Positions 50,443 to 60,003 of a stretch of DNA of 64,000 bases are shown here, one piece after another. The position numbers and the translations under genes are program-made. Numbering within the stretch: the stretch's first letter is position 1; every line of letters begins with the position of its first letter. The notes below the pieces were generated by a model. It made no database searches, was not told the DNA's origin, and saw only the letters and a program-made list of their open reading frames with translations. Source of the DNA: Parapedobacter luteus (GTDB lineage: Bacteria > Bacteroidota > Bacteroidia > Sphingobacteriales > Sphingobacteriaceae). The stretch is from NCBI RefSeq assembly GCF_900168055.1, contig NZ_FUYS01000004.1, forward strand, positions 186,001 through 250,000. Reading direction: 5' to 3'.

Positions 50443-51144
50443 TTAAGCCCCCGGCTCATCCAACAAGTCAACAAACTCTATGGCATCTGTTTCTATCCGG
50501 AGAATCAATCGCTCGAGCATGGTATTCAACACATGGTATCCGGAGAACGCCAAAATGCCGATGGTCAACCCCGCAGCCGAGGCTATCATCTTTACATATA
50601 ATCCTCCTGAGACACTGGCGATATCGATTCCACCTGCAGCCTCTACATCCCTGAAGATGATGATAACACCGAAAATGGTACCGACGAACCCCAGCATCGG
50701 CGCTACCGCGGCAATGATACTTAATAGATTAAGGTTTTTCTCTAATCTCGCGACCTCCAGTTTGCCGATGTTCTCAATGGCACCCTCGATATCTTTGATG
50801 GGCCTACCAATGCGCAGCAGCCCTTTCTCAAGCATTCGTCCAAGCGCGCTGTTACTTGCTCGGCATACGGATAGCGCGGAGTCCAATCTTCCTGATAGTA
50901 CACTCTGCTTTACGTGCGACATCAAACTGGGATCATATTTTGATGCCTTCTTGATGGTCAGGTATCGTTCAATAAAAACGACCAATGTGGCAAAAAGTAA
51001 GAGCGCCAATGGAACCATGATCCATCCTGCTTTTACCAAAAGCCCAATCAAGCTTACTTGTTCGTTTGCAAGTTCTACGGTTTGCTGTGCAGCCCCCGCT
51101 AAGCTATCAAGCGGGTATACGGTGTCTTGTTGTAATAGTGACAT
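50443..51144 (-). CDS. ExbB/TolQ/MotA-family proton channel protein
   Basis: 233 residues. Three membrane helices: VSLIGLLVKAGWIMVPLALLLFATLVVFIERYL, then LLSIIAAVAPMLGFVGTIFGVIIIF, then IASAAGLTIGILAFSGYHVL. The AAVAPMLGFVGTIFG block is the family signature. It forms the pentameric channel around ExbD. It follows the HU-SPOR gene by 67 bases and precedes exbD by 13. Confidence 0.94.
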   Translation of the reverse strand: MSLLQQDTVYPLDSLAGAAQQTVELANEQVSLIGLLVKAGWIMVPLALLLFATLVVFIERYLTIKKASKYDPSLMSHVKQSVLSGRLDSALSVCRASNSALGRMLEKGLLRIGRPIKDIEGAIENIGKLEVARLEKNLNLLSIIAAVAPMLGFVGTIFGVIIIFRDVEAAGGIDIASVSGGLYVKMIASAAGLTIGILAFSGYHVLNTMLERLILRIETDAIEFVDLLDEPGA

Positions 51145-51211
51145 AAATTGTTGGTGGTTTCCTGAGCTTGTTTTATAATCTGCTTATTAAATTTTATTAC
51201 TTATCTCCTTA

Positions 51212-52291
51212 TTATTTTTCCTCGCCGTGTTCTATTTTCGCTATCCAAGCACCCGGTTCGAACGTCTTTTGTACCCTCGCCAACTCACGGTACGCTTCTT
51301 CTTCGGTCGCGAAAGATCCCCAGCTTATCTTTTTCCGGTTGCCCGGCATCCGGCTCTCGATGGCATAAAGATCATAGCCTTTGGCTTTCATCTGCGCGAC
51401 ATATTTATTAGCTTGCGCCATTGTGGCAAACGAGCCGACAATAATTTCATAAGTGACCGATGGTTTTGCAACCATGCCGTTCCCCGGATGTGCCACACTA
51501 TCTGCTACGATACTATCCGCAGACATGGCGGCCAATGCCGTGTCTAACTCGGACGTATCGGCGGTAACAACATGCAGTTGAGTAGGCTGGTCTGACGGAT
51601 CGCTATCCTCCTTATGGGCAGCATCGCTTCCCCGTTGCCCAAAAATCGCGGCCAACTTTGCCCGCTCAAACCAAGCTGGCTTGAAATACCACGCCAACCC
51701 GACAGCTGTGGACAACAGCACAGCGGTAAGCACCGCTGCAACCAGCCAGCGCGAGCGCCGCTTTCCGCTTATTGACACCTCATCGGTTGCTTCCTCTCGC
51801 TCGGTGACCGCCCCGTTGGTTTCAGCAACCGGCGCTGGCACCACCTTTTGTTCATTCGGCTCCGCCGTAGCGGCTGCAACGGACGGCTGTTTCTGTACAA
51901 GGGCGGGCTCCTTGACGGGCTTCAGGCCGAAGCCCTCCATGTCAAAAGGCTTGAATAGCAAGGAAGCACCATCAGCAAATAAATAGCCCAGCCCCGTCAA
52001 TAGCGCCTGGCCATGGCGACTGATGGATTCCATAACCTGCGCAACTGCCTTATCCAGTATACGCTTGGCTGTCTGCTCATCCACATGACGTTGCCTTTGC
52101 AGGTAAGTGATAATTGGAAACGCTTCCGCATCGCTTTCTATCAACTCAATATAGCTCGTAGGCGGAAGGTAGGCCGACTGCTTTTCATCGTACGACGCAG
52201 CTACATGCGTTACCTTAAACACACCGATCTCCGGCACATCCACTGCTGGGTATCGCCTTAACAAATTCACTATACACAGACCCAAATTCAT
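51212..52291 (-). CDS. HU-CCDC81-type and SPOR domain membrane protein
   Basis: 359 residues. Residues ~1-130 form the two HU-like subdomains of the Bacteroidota CCDC81-HU type (VDVPEIGVFKVTHVAASYDE, ITYLQRQRHVDEQTAKRILD, ALLTGLGYLFADG). A low-complexity linker leads to a membrane helix at about residues 185-207 (WLVAAVLTAVLLSTAVGLAWYF). The C-terminus (about 280-355) is a SPOR domain (YEIIVGSFATMAQANKYVAQMKAKG, KISWGSFATEEEAYREL) that binds denuded peptidoglycan. The layout puts the HU part in the cytoplasm and SPOR in the periplasm. It is transcribed from the promoter at 52343-52373 ahead of exbB. Confidence 0.9.
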   Translation of the reverse strand: MNLGLCIVNLLRRYPAVDVPEIGVFKVTHVAASYDEKQSAYLPPTSYIELIESDAEAFPIITYLQRQRHVDEQTAKRILDKAVAQVMESISRHGQALLTGLGYLFADGASLLFKPFDMEGFGLKPVKEPALVQKQPSVAAATAEPNEQKVVPAPVAETNGAVTEREEATDEVSISGKRRSRWLVAAVLTAVLLSTAVGLAWYFKPAWFERAKLAAIFGQRGSDAAHKEDSDPSDQPTQLHVVTADTSELDTALAAMSADSIVADSVAHPGNGMVAKPSVTYEIIVGSFATMAQANKYVAQMKAKGYDLYAIESRMPGNRKKISWGSFATEEEAYRELARVQKTFEPGAWIAKIEHGEEK

Positions 52292-52342
52292 ACGATATGA
52301 TTCCCTTTACTTACCACGTCATAACTGCCGACGCTCGACCCG

Positions 52343-52373
52343 CAAACTTAGCTAACTTGCCGTTTATATGCAA
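52343..52373 (-). promoter_or_regulatory. Promoter of the HU-SPOR/exbB/exbD/tonB/folC operon
   Basis: On the minus strand TTG at 52371-52373, 20 bases, TAAGTTTG at 52343-52350, 51 bases before the ATG. This is a full consensus match. Confidence 0.7.
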
Positions 52374-52409
52374 GTTACAAAAACAGCCTCTAACGCTAAG
52401 TGCTAGCCA

Positions 52410-54143
52410 TTAAAACGAAAAGTTTACACCACCGATGACATTCAATCCCAACCTCGGGTAAAACAGATACCGTTCATAATGGGTACCCAGCATATTGTTC
52501 ATCCGCAGATAAACGCCTATCTGGTCAGTCACCCGGTATTCCGCGCCAGCACTTAGATCGGCAAACGACGGGATGGTGGTTTTACGGGCACCTGTACCAC
52601 CCAACTCGGTGATGGAATACTCCGATAAATCAATATTCGCATCTCGTACCAAGCCATACGTTTGCCCTTGGAACAGCAACTCGCCGTCGATATATAGCTT
52701 ATCGCTGATATTGAACCGGGCGTTAGCCGCCAAGCGCATTTTGGGCATATACCAGGCCTCTTCCTCGCGTTGCAGGTCGAACTCATTGAAATTCAACCTG
52801 CCCCCGATCGTTACGACCTCCGACACACGTACATTGAGCTCGCCTTCCAGTCCGATAATGGTGCTGGCATTTTCGCCATCCTCATAGAGCAGGCCAAATT
52901 CGTAAGGTCTATCCGGAGCGACCGCATAAAATGGCATGCCTTCTATACGGCGGTAGAACGCTTTTACTTTATAGCCGAAGGTCGCGCCTGCATTCCCCTT
53001 AATACCGCCGAATATTTGCATGCGATCCACCGAATTGCGTATATAGTTTGTCCCCCCCAATGCGCCCAGCCAAGGGTTTTCCTTGGTCAGTTCTTTGACC
53101 GATGTCTTATTCACGTCACCGTTGATCCCACCAAAAAGGTGCGCATATTGCGGGATTAGTGCAAAATCGATTTCTGCTGAAGGAAAGATGTTGGTCCGCG
53201 AAGAATCGCCAAATTCAGACACAAAGTTAGCGCCCAACGTAATGTTGTAGTTCGAACCCTGAAAACGTATGTAAGGATTTATCCGGGCGATATGGTTGCC
53301 CAAGTCATACGAAGCGTCTTTTACCGAGGTAAAATCTCCGGAAATGTTTGCTCCGACATTGAATACATTAAGCTGTTTATTCACATAACCTGACAAGGCA
53401 AAAGCACTTTCTTTGGTTTCATAGGCATTGCTGTAACTGTATGCATCTGCCTTGAGCGAATAAGAAAGTGCGTCCGTTGCTTGCTCATCGTAATTGCTCG
53501 TCAATTCACCGGTAAAATAAATATCATTGAACGCCTGCTTGGCGGGGTTGAGGTTCAAATTCGTGCCATCGATATCGCCGACCAGACCGTAAAACCGCGT
53601 TCCGTACCGATTGTAGCCAATTTCACCGTCCAGGGTGATAGGACCAAGTATCGTCCGGCCAAACACGCCCACTTGTTGTGACGAAAACTTTTGCTCTTCG
53701 TAGCTTCCTTGTTGGCTTAAATGCTTTACATAGCCGCCCAACCGCGTATCTACATAATAGTCTGAACTCAAATAGACTTCTCCCAATATCGAACCCAGAT
53801 TACCGGCGCCGACCTTCACGTAATTGTTGGTCAGCGCTTGTGTCCTCGTAAAAGGCATCTCCTGGATGGTAAGCTGTTTGGTACCTGTGTTGATATCCAG
53901 CTTTCTATCCAGGATGTGATAAGTCAGCTTTGGCTGGTATTGCCGTTTATTGGTCATATCAGGGCTGCGCCGTATTTTCACGGCGTCCGCCAATATCGGA
54001 CGGTAATCGCGTACGACATCAATCGAATCAATAGTAGCAGGTCTTTCGTCCTTCTGCTCTTCCTGGGCGTACCCCATCATGATCATGCCCGAAAAAATCC
54101 CTGTAAGCAAATACCTGTAGCGCATTGATGTATGAAAGATCAT
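52410..54143 (-). CDS. Predicted outer-membrane beta-barrel (TonB-receptor-like, no plug seen)
   Basis: 577 residues. Signal peptide near the start (YRYLLTGIFSGMIMMGYAQ); Met7 (54125) is an alternative start. The mature N-terminal segment TIDSIDVVRDYRPILADAVKIRRSPD is reminiscent of a TonB-dependent receptor's N-terminal region, but no canonical plug block follows. The rest is many amphipathic strands (NNYVKVGAGNLGSILGEVYL, GGYVKHLSQQGSYE) ending NVIGGVNFSF with terminal Phe. It follows the TPR protein by 17 bases, forming a two-gene unit. Function unknown; an envelope or lipoprotein-linked role is likely from context. Confidence 0.8.
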   Translation of the reverse strand: MIFHTSMRYRYLLTGIFSGMIMMGYAQEEQKDERPATIDSIDVVRDYRPILADAVKIRRSPDMTNKRQYQPKLTYHILDRKLDINTGTKQLTIQEMPFTRTQALTNNYVKVGAGNLGSILGEVYLSSDYYVDTRLGGYVKHLSQQGSYEEQKFSSQQVGVFGRTILGPITLDGEIGYNRYGTRFYGLVGDIDGTNLNLNPAKQAFNDIYFTGELTSNYDEQATDALSYSLKADAYSYSNAYETKESAFALSGYVNKQLNVFNVGANISGDFTSVKDASYDLGNHIARINPYIRFQGSNYNITLGANFVSEFGDSSRTNIFPSAEIDFALIPQYAHLFGGINGDVNKTSVKELTKENPWLGALGGTNYIRNSVDRMQIFGGIKGNAGATFGYKVKAFYRRIEGMPFYAVAPDRPYEFGLLYEDGENASTIIGLEGELNVRVSEVVTIGGRLNFNEFDLQREEEAWYMPKMRLAANARFNISDKLYIDGELLFQGQTYGLVRDANIDLSEYSITELGGTGARKTTIPSFADLSAGAEYRVTDQIGVYLRMNNMLGTHYERYLFYPRLGLNVIGGVNFSF

Positions 54144-54160
54144 AAGTTATTAAATTCCCG

Positions 54161-57100
54161 TTACTTATTATTCAATTTTTGTAGACGCTCTTTTGCAGAA
54201 GGTATCACGTCATCCTCACCTTCATAATTTTCAATCACACTCTCCAACGTGCTCTTTGCCTGAAAATCATCACCTTTCCCCGCATACGCGTCAGCCAGTA
54301 GAATAAAGCTCTTGGCTACCCAATAATCATGTGATGCCATATTGTTAATCACCTCGAAAGCAGATTCGATAGCTTTGTCATAGTCCTTGGCCTCGTATTG
54401 CAGCTGGCCAACCCGATAGCGCGCCTCGGCGCCCACCACAGTCTGGCTTTTTAGGGCTGCAAGGTTCAATTCTTTCATCGAATTTTGGGTATCTCCTTGG
54501 CGCAGGAGGGCCCTCGCCGTATACAGGTGCGCTTTCGCAATATCTTCTTCAGACGAGCGATCATAATCCTTGATCAGCTTGGCATACTTGATGACCTGTT
54601 CCATATCGCCGATCTCATAGTAGCAAACCAAGAGGTTATTTACGGCATACCCGTAATTGGCCTTGTATTCAGACGTAAGTTCCAATTTCTTAAGGTGCAC
54701 AATTGCTTCGTTGTACTGCCCCAAACCAAGGTAAAGCTCCGATACCGTAAGCAAGGTATTCTCAGTATACTGGCTGGTCCAATCGTTGAGGATGATGTTC
54801 AGATCGTGCAATGCTTCCTTAGGGTGACCGGTCCGGTAAAGGCTCACACCTCGGATATAGCGGGCATGTTTTTCCTGTATCGGCTTGGGGAATTTATCAA
54901 AATACGCATTGATAGCCTCCACCGCGGCCTGGTATTCTCCGCGTGCAAACAAGGTATGGGCCGCTTGGAATGCCAGGTTATCCTGCTCGGCGGTAGACAG
55001 GTCGCCAATATTCGTGCTCGTGGCGTAGTTGATATACCCCGAAGCATCGCCCCTGTCCAGGTAAATGTTTTCAATAGACCGCAGCGCCTGCCGGGCCTCG
55101 TCGGTTGTGGAATGTTCCTCCACGACCCTTCTAAATGTCGCCATCGCCGCCTCAGTGTCATCCTTATTATACTGGACAAGGCCGATCGTCATCAATGCCC
55201 GCGGAGCGTAACTGCTGCGCGGATATTTCTCAATCATTTGCTGCAGCCCGTCAATAGCGGTATCGTAATCACCCATGGTGAAATAAGTGTAGGGGATTTC
55301 AAACGCTACGTCGTCTGCATAGTTCGAGTTGGGGAACCGCTCCACGACCGATCGCAGCGTACTGAGCTTCGCATCGTTATTGCCTTGCAGGCCTTGAATG
55401 ATGCCCCGTTGAAACAACGCATAATCCTGGCTGGACGCTTTGCTATTGATCAGCCGATCATAGTATTGCATGGCCCTGCCGTAATTGCGCATCGAGAAGT
55501 ACGAGTCGCCCAGCCGTGCAATGGCGTCGTTACGTACGTTGGGCTCTATGGCGTTGCCCCCAGTAGACAGAAAACGCTCAAAATAATTGGCGGCGGTATT
55601 AAAGCTGTTGTTCCGGAACGCGGCATAAGCCAGCGCATAGTTTGCGTAGGCATAAACGTCGGTATTGCGCGCGGCAGGCATGCGCAGGAAACGTGAAAAA
55701 TTCTGTACAGCTTCGCCATATTTACGCACTTCGTACATCGCCTCGGCTTTCCAGTACGTCGCTAACGCAGCGATTTCCGGATCGATAGAATATTGCTCCG
55801 ATCGCATAAACAACGAGATACTGTTTTCGAATGCCCGCTCGTTGTAAAACTCCAATCCCCGGTAGTAAGTAACTTTCTGGTAGGCGGCATCGGCTTCTCG
55901 ACCACGGTTTTTGATCGATTCCAGGATATCCACCGCTGCCCGGTAGTTGTTGGTGCCCAACAGTGTCTCCGCATAAAGCGTTTTGGCTTCCTCCAGCCGC
56001 TTGCTGTTCGGATAGGTGTCCAAATATTCCTTTGCGGCCTCCAATGCCACTTGGTGAAACTCCAGTTCGTACGATAGCTTCGCATAGTTAAAGAGCCCTT
56101 CTTCCTTCAGCGCCGGGTCAAAGTCCAGCTTGGAGGCCTTGAAAAATGCATTACGGGCACTCTGTTTGTTGCCCACCTTCAGGAAGGCATCGCCGAGCGC
56201 AATCATTGCACTTTGGTAATACGCATCAGGTTCCTCCATTTTCTCCAATTCGGCAATGGCTTTTTCATAGTCGCCATTTTTGTAAGCGATATAACCAATC
56301 TGGTAGCTATCCTGGTTATTCTGGGTCTTGCCCTGATCGGCTGATTGGAACCTGTCATAGTATTCCTTGGCCCGCTCAAAATCGTTCTTTGCAAAGTAGG
56401 TCGCGGCTATGATACGAAACATATCCGTTTCATGCGCTTGCTTGGTGGTCTCCAATATCGGCAGCGCATAGTCCAACACATCATCATACCGGTGATCAAG
56501 ATAGTACAGGGCCGTGATGTAATAAGGATAGGTCGCCTCATAGGTCTTCGAACCTTTCAACTTCTCAAATTCAGCCAGGGCAACTTTAAACTCCCTGTCC
56601 AGGTAGCACAGGTAGGCGTAATAGTAAATGGATGCTTCCTGGTAAACTCCTCCCTCATCTTTAAGCTGCTGGAAAAGCGGCTTTGCCGAGGCATAATCAT
56701 CTGTCATGAAAAAGGAGTAGGCCTGTTTATACCGGAATTCCTTATTTTCGCGCCCCGCTAAATTGCGGCTATCCAGCCTGTTAAACCATTCCAGCGTTTT
56801 TTTGTAATCTTTCTTCGCGAAATAGGATCGACCCACCTGGAAGTACGCAGCCTTAGCATTTGCACTGGCTGGGTAATCCTTGATATAACGAAGGAAGCGG
56901 CTCTCGGCGTCAGACTCTTCCAGTTCAAGCGCGCAGATAGCCTGATAAAAACGGACATTTTCTTTCAGCAGGGTCAGCTCGGCATGTTCATCTTCCTGCA
57001 AGGTCGAATTTATCCGGATCGCTTCCACTTTATCGAAGTGCTTTGCAGCTGCGGCGTACTTCCCTTTTTCGTACAACTCCATACCGGTTTTGTATGCCTG

Positions 57101-57190
57101 GTTGACTTCCTGCCATGCGCTTTGCTGCGCTAATGCAGGTGATGCTGCTAAACTTAATAGTAAACCTAACTGATAAATCCGATTACACAT
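54161..57190 (-). CDS. Large periplasmic TPR protein (CpoB/YbgF-like repeats)
   Basis: 1009 residues. Signal peptide MCNRIYQLGLLLSLAASPALAQQ, then TPR units over essentially the full length: AAKHFDKVEAI, AYFQVGRSYFAKKDYKKTLEWF, AIARLGDSYFSMRNYGRAMQYYD, VAFEIPYTYFTMGDYDTAIDGL and ILLADAYAGKGDDFQAKSTLE. Such repeats occur in CpoB/YbgF, which regulates Tol and peptidoglycan machinery. It is cotranscribed with the outer-membrane barrel and lies next to the HU-SPOR/ExbB/ExbD/TonB operon. That suggests a shared envelope function, though on a separate transcription unit. Partners are unknown. Confidence 0.9.
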   Translation of the reverse strand: MCNRIYQLGLLLSLAASPALAQQSAWQEVNQAYKTGMELYEKGKYAAAAKHFDKVEAIRINSTLQEDEHAELTLLKENVRFYQAICALELEESDAESRFLRYIKDYPASANAKAAYFQVGRSYFAKKDYKKTLEWFNRLDSRNLAGRENKEFRYKQAYSFFMTDDYASAKPLFQQLKDEGGVYQEASIYYYAYLCYLDREFKVALAEFEKLKGSKTYEATYPYYITALYYLDHRYDDVLDYALPILETTKQAHETDMFRIIAATYFAKNDFERAKEYYDRFQSADQGKTQNNQDSYQIGYIAYKNGDYEKAIAELEKMEEPDAYYQSAMIALGDAFLKVGNKQSARNAFFKASKLDFDPALKEEGLFNYAKLSYELEFHQVALEAAKEYLDTYPNSKRLEEAKTLYAETLLGTNNYRAAVDILESIKNRGREADAAYQKVTYYRGLEFYNERAFENSISLFMRSEQYSIDPEIAALATYWKAEAMYEVRKYGEAVQNFSRFLRMPAARNTDVYAYANYALAYAAFRNNSFNTAANYFERFLSTGGNAIEPNVRNDAIARLGDSYFSMRNYGRAMQYYDRLINSKASSQDYALFQRGIIQGLQGNNDAKLSTLRSVVERFPNSNYADDVAFEIPYTYFTMGDYDTAIDGLQQMIEKYPRSSYAPRALMTIGLVQYNKDDTEAAMATFRRVVEEHSTTDEARQALRSIENIYLDRGDASGYINYATSTNIGDLSTAEQDNLAFQAAHTLFARGEYQAAVEAINAYFDKFPKPIQEKHARYIRGVSLYRTGHPKEALHDLNIILNDWTSQYTENTLLTVSELYLGLGQYNEAIVHLKKLELTSEYKANYGYAVNNLLVCYYEIGDMEQVIKYAKLIKDYDRSSEEDIAKAHLYTARALLRQGDTQNSMKELNLAALKSQTVVGAEARYRVGQLQYEAKDYDKAIESAFEVINNMASHDYWVAKSFILLADAYAGKGDDFQAKSTLESVIENYEGEDDVIPSAKERLQKLNNK

Positions 57191-57350
57191 GCTTCAAATT
57201 AATCTATTTTCGTTTTCCTCGATTTCCACACAAAGTTGGGGCCATAAAATACACTCAACGCCAATCCAACCCCCTAAATTACGGGGAAACCATGACGTTT
57301 TCCTCAAAAGTTGTCCACAAATGTTAATAACATTGCCCCGCTAAAGCACC

Positions 57351-58286
57351 TTATCCGCGTGTACCCGCAAGCAAATACAATACGGCCATCCGTACAGCCA
57401 CACCATTTTCCACCTGGTCCAGGATAATCGAATGATGGCTGTCGGCCACATCACTGGTGATCTCCACGCCACGGTTTATCGGTCCGGGGTGCATGATCGT
57501 TATCTCTTTGTCGAGTGAATCGAGCAATTGCTTATTCAACCCGTAAAGCATGGCATATTCCCGTAGGGACGGGAAATAGGCAATATCCTGCCTTTCCAAT
57601 TGGATACGCAGCATATTAGCTACATCGCACCAGTTGAGTGCATTGACTAAGTTATACTCAACCTTTACCCCGAGCGAACTGATATATTTGGGTATTAAGG
57701 TCGTGGGGCCGCACACCATTACCTCCGCACCCAGTTGGCGGAGGCATAGGATATTCGACAACGCGACCCTAGAATGCAAGATATCGCCAATAATAGCGAC
57801 TTTCTTCCCCGCTACATCCCCATAACGTTCGCGGATAGAGAACGCATCCAATAAAGCTTGGGTAGGATGCTCATGCGCGCCGTCACCCGCATTGACGATC
57901 TGTGCCTTTACATGTTTACTCAAAAAAATCCCCGCCCCGGGGTACGGATGCCGCATGACAATCATATCCACCTTCATGGCCAAAATGTTGTTTACGGTAT
58001 CGATGAGCGTCTCTCCTTTGCTCACCGAGGACGAAGAAGCCGCAAAGTTGATGGTGTCCGCAGATAGCCGCTTTTCCGCCAACTCAAACGAAAGCCGCGT
58101 ACGGGTAGAGTTTTCAAAAAAGACATTGGCTATCGTGATATCACGCAACGAAGGGACCTTTTTTATCGGACGGTTCAGCACGTCCTTGAAATTGTCAGCT
58201 GTCTCGAAAATAAGCTGAATATCGTCCTCGTTAAGGTCTTTAATACCTAAAAGGTGACGCGTGCTGAGTTGCCTTGATGTTGTCAT
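57351..58286 (-). CDS. pyrB: Aspartate carbamoyltransferase catalytic chain
   Basis: 311 residues from MTTSRQLSTRHLLGIKDL (the upstream 58295 codon is TTG). First committed step of pyrimidine synthesis: carbamoyl phosphate plus aspartate. Landmarks are FFENSTRTRLSFELAEKRL (carbamoyl-phosphate loop), HPTQALLDAFSIRERYG, GDILHSRVALSN and the MHPGPINRGVEI block. No regulatory chain pyrI is present, as expected for a Bacillus-like class. It follows pyrR by 21 bases. Confidence 0.96.
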   Translation of the reverse strand: MTTSRQLSTRHLLGIKDLNEDDIQLIFETADNFKDVLNRPIKKVPSLRDITIANVFFENSTRTRLSFELAEKRLSADTINFAASSSSVSKGETLIDTVNNILAMKVDMIVMRHPYPGAGIFLSKHVKAQIVNAGDGAHEHPTQALLDAFSIRERYGDVAGKKVAIIGDILHSRVALSNILCLRQLGAEVMVCGPTTLIPKYISSLGVKVEYNLVNALNWCDVANMLRIQLERQDIAYFPSLREYAMLYGLNKQLLDSLDKEITIMHPGPINRGVEITSDVADSHHSIILDQVENGVAVRMAVLYLLAGTRG

Positions 58287-58307
58287 TGATTGCAAAAAAC
58301 GATGGTC

Positions 58308-58859
58308 TTAACTTTCTTCTTCTGTCAGTAATGTAATCCTATCGTGCGTATCCACTTCTTTCCACCTCACGGTTACCCGTTGTGAATCTATGGAATCCAC
58401 CTGAATGCCGATGTAATCGGGCTCGATGGGCAATTGCCGTGAAAAACGACGATCCACCAGGACTAACAATTCTATCTTGGCAGGACGTCCGAATGCTTGC
58501 AGTGCATCCATCGCCGCGCGGATGGTCCTTCCGGTCCACAGCACGTCATCCATAAGGATGACCTTCTTGCCCTCTACAATGAAATCAATATGTGTGCTGC
58601 TCGGCACCAGCGGCCCACTGTCTTTTCTTCGGAAATCGTCGCGAAAAAAGGTGATGTCCAACTCACCGTAAGCAATGGCCGATACGCCTTCTATCTCCTT
58701 TAGCTCCTCCACAATCCGCCTTCCAAGATAGATACCCCGGGGCTGAATACCAATAATCACCGAATCGGAGAAGTCGGCATGATTCTCTATCAGTTGATGA
58801 CACAGTCGCTGAATAGTAATCTGGAATTTCTGACCTTCCAATAATATAGATTGTTTCAT
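58308..58859 (-). CDS. pyrR: PyrR, bifunctional pyrimidine regulator / uracil phosphoribosyltransferase
   Basis: 183 residues starting MKQSILLEGQKFQIT (an in-frame TTG at 58868 is less likely). The PRPP-binding signature is KKVILMDDVLWTGRTIRAAMDAL, and SVIIGIQPRGIYLGRRIVEEL is the N-terminal loop. PyrR binds pyr leader RNA when UMP is high and also makes UMP. It is first in the operon with pyrB. The leader upstream is about 160 bases and contains a UUCG hairpin, which would suit PyrR-type RNA regulation (not proved). Confidence 0.94.
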   Translation of the reverse strand: MKQSILLEGQKFQITIQRLCHQLIENHADFSDSVIIGIQPRGIYLGRRIVEELKEIEGVSAIAYGELDITFFRDDFRRKDSGPLVPSSTHIDFIVEGKKVILMDDVLWTGRTIRAAMDALQAFGRPAKIELLVLVDRRFSRQLPIEPDYIGIQVDSIDSQRVTVRWKEVDTHDRITLLTEEES

Positions 58860-59035
58860 CAAAAACAATTATTGATTGATTGTATGTTCTTCAGTGGCAT
58901 CAATGAGATCGCTACGCTGAGTTTTCCTTTGGCCAGATGGAACCTGCATTTCATCGCCTTTTCCGTCGGGCACTGACCTATCAGGCCTCAGTCGAAACTG
59001 ACTTTCAAATCGGCACGGAATACGGCACAAACCTA
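58860..59035 (-). promoter_or_regulatory. pyrR-pyrB promoter -7 box and long leader
   Basis: TAGGTTTG on the minus strand at 59028-59035 is a perfect -7 box, and transcription would begin near 59022. The leader to the ATG is about 160 bases. It holds a short hairpin with arms TCAGT/ACTGA and loop TTCG (58988-59001), a stable tetraloop type, and a GC-rich stretch. I see no clear T-run terminator in it. Confidence 0.45.
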
Positions 59036-59082
59036 CTACATTTTTTTGACTTACCATGTCCCCGTACAATATTTTTCCGCCA

Positions 59083-59550
59083 TCACAGCCTATCCAACAG
59101 CCTCGAATCCATCGTAAAAACTTCAGGTTTGGAAAATCTCAGGGCATTGAAATTCACGGCCTGTGTATTGATAATGACATTGCGCTCAGATGGAACAATT
59201 ACCGACGGCACGGAGAAGGCCACAATGGAAGGTTCGTTGAGGATCTGTGCGCCTAACCACTGCGAATAACCAACGTTATCCGGCCAATCATCCACCAAGC
59301 GCGAACTATCGGCATGGTAAATCCGGCCCGCAGCTTCCGGTATTTCAATTTGCAAAAGCATCAATTCCGTCATATTTTCCCTCCCCCGGGCATGTACAAA
59401 TTTCTCCAACAAAGCGAGCGAAATATGTTCGCTGGTATACAGACAGGCCAGGCCTTTTGGATTCCAGCGACCGCCGTACAATCGGGCTCCCACACCTGCC
59501 ATGTCCATGATGTAATTTCGGGCAGCCAACCGGTACACCTTCATGCTCAA
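59083..59550 (-). CDS. RES-domain toxin of a RES/Xre pair
   Basis: 155 residues, compact RES domain. The conserved residues that name the family are visible: Arg in YGGRWNPKG (about residue 28), Glu in SLALLEKFVHA (about 49), and Ser in VIVPSERNVIIN (about 124). RES toxins deplete or modify NAD+ in the cell. The start ATG overlaps the antitoxin stop as ATGA (59547-59550), ensuring coupled translation. Met3 is an alternative start. Confidence 0.92.
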   Translation of the reverse strand: MSMKVYRLAARNYIMDMAGVGARLYGGRWNPKGLACLYTSEHISLALLEKFVHARGRENMTELMLLQIEIPEAAGRIYHADSSRLVDDWPDNVGYSQWLGAQILNEPSIVAFSVPSVIVPSERNVIINTQAVNFNALRFSKPEVFTMDSRLLDRL

Positions 59551-59984
59551 CTGTAAACACCATAAATCATCCGGCCCAGCTCATCGGCAATAAGCTGAAC
59601 CCCACCAAAAGACTGTAGCGCCTCGAATCCAATATCCTTGCCAAGGATGGACTTCGGCATACGAAGCCAGGCTTCAAAAGCCTTTACATTGTCAAAAACC
59701 GACAAGCCTGTATTGGCCAACGCAGCCAGCTGATGAAGATGCTCGGCATGTAACCCTTCGAATGGTTTCTGATCCTTAAGGTAGCGCTGCAACGTACGCT
59801 CGCTAATGTGGAGAATGCCCGCCCATTCCTGCTGCGTGAAAGGCAACTTCTCGCTAAGGGATTCAAATTGGGATATCGGAAACAAACCGAGCTCCACAGA
59901 AGACAAATACATAGCCGCCGGCTCCGTAGCTAGTCGAGCGCTTATGGCCGACGATTGCGGCTTGTCGTATTGGATAGCTTTCAT
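59547..59984 (-). CDS. Xre/MbcA/ParS-type antitoxin
   Basis: 145 residues from MKAIQYDKPQSSAI. An HTH-like middle (LPFTQQEWAGILHISERTLQRYLKD) is followed by the DUF2384 toxin-binding domain (GLSVFDNVKAFEAWLRMPKSILGKDIGFEALQ, then GVQLIADELGRM). This is the cognate neutraliser and repressor for the RES toxin that follows. The frame is open back to 60143, but that part overlaps the gene at 60029. An ATG at 60002 sits only two bases past the -7 box, so 59984 is the supported start. Confidence 0.9.
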   Translation of the reverse strand: MKAIQYDKPQSSAISARLATEPAAMYLSSVELGLFPISQFESLSEKLPFTQQEWAGILHISERTLQRYLKDQKPFEGLHAEHLHQLAALANTGLSVFDNVKAFEAWLRMPKSILGKDIGFEALQSFGGVQLIADELGRMIYGVYS

Positions 59985-60003
59985 GATTACGCCTTTTGTC
60001 ATG

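Noticed and set aside
58869-59069. 66-codon ORF in the pyrR leader
   Set aside because: It would start upstream of the -7 box and has no protein-like features.
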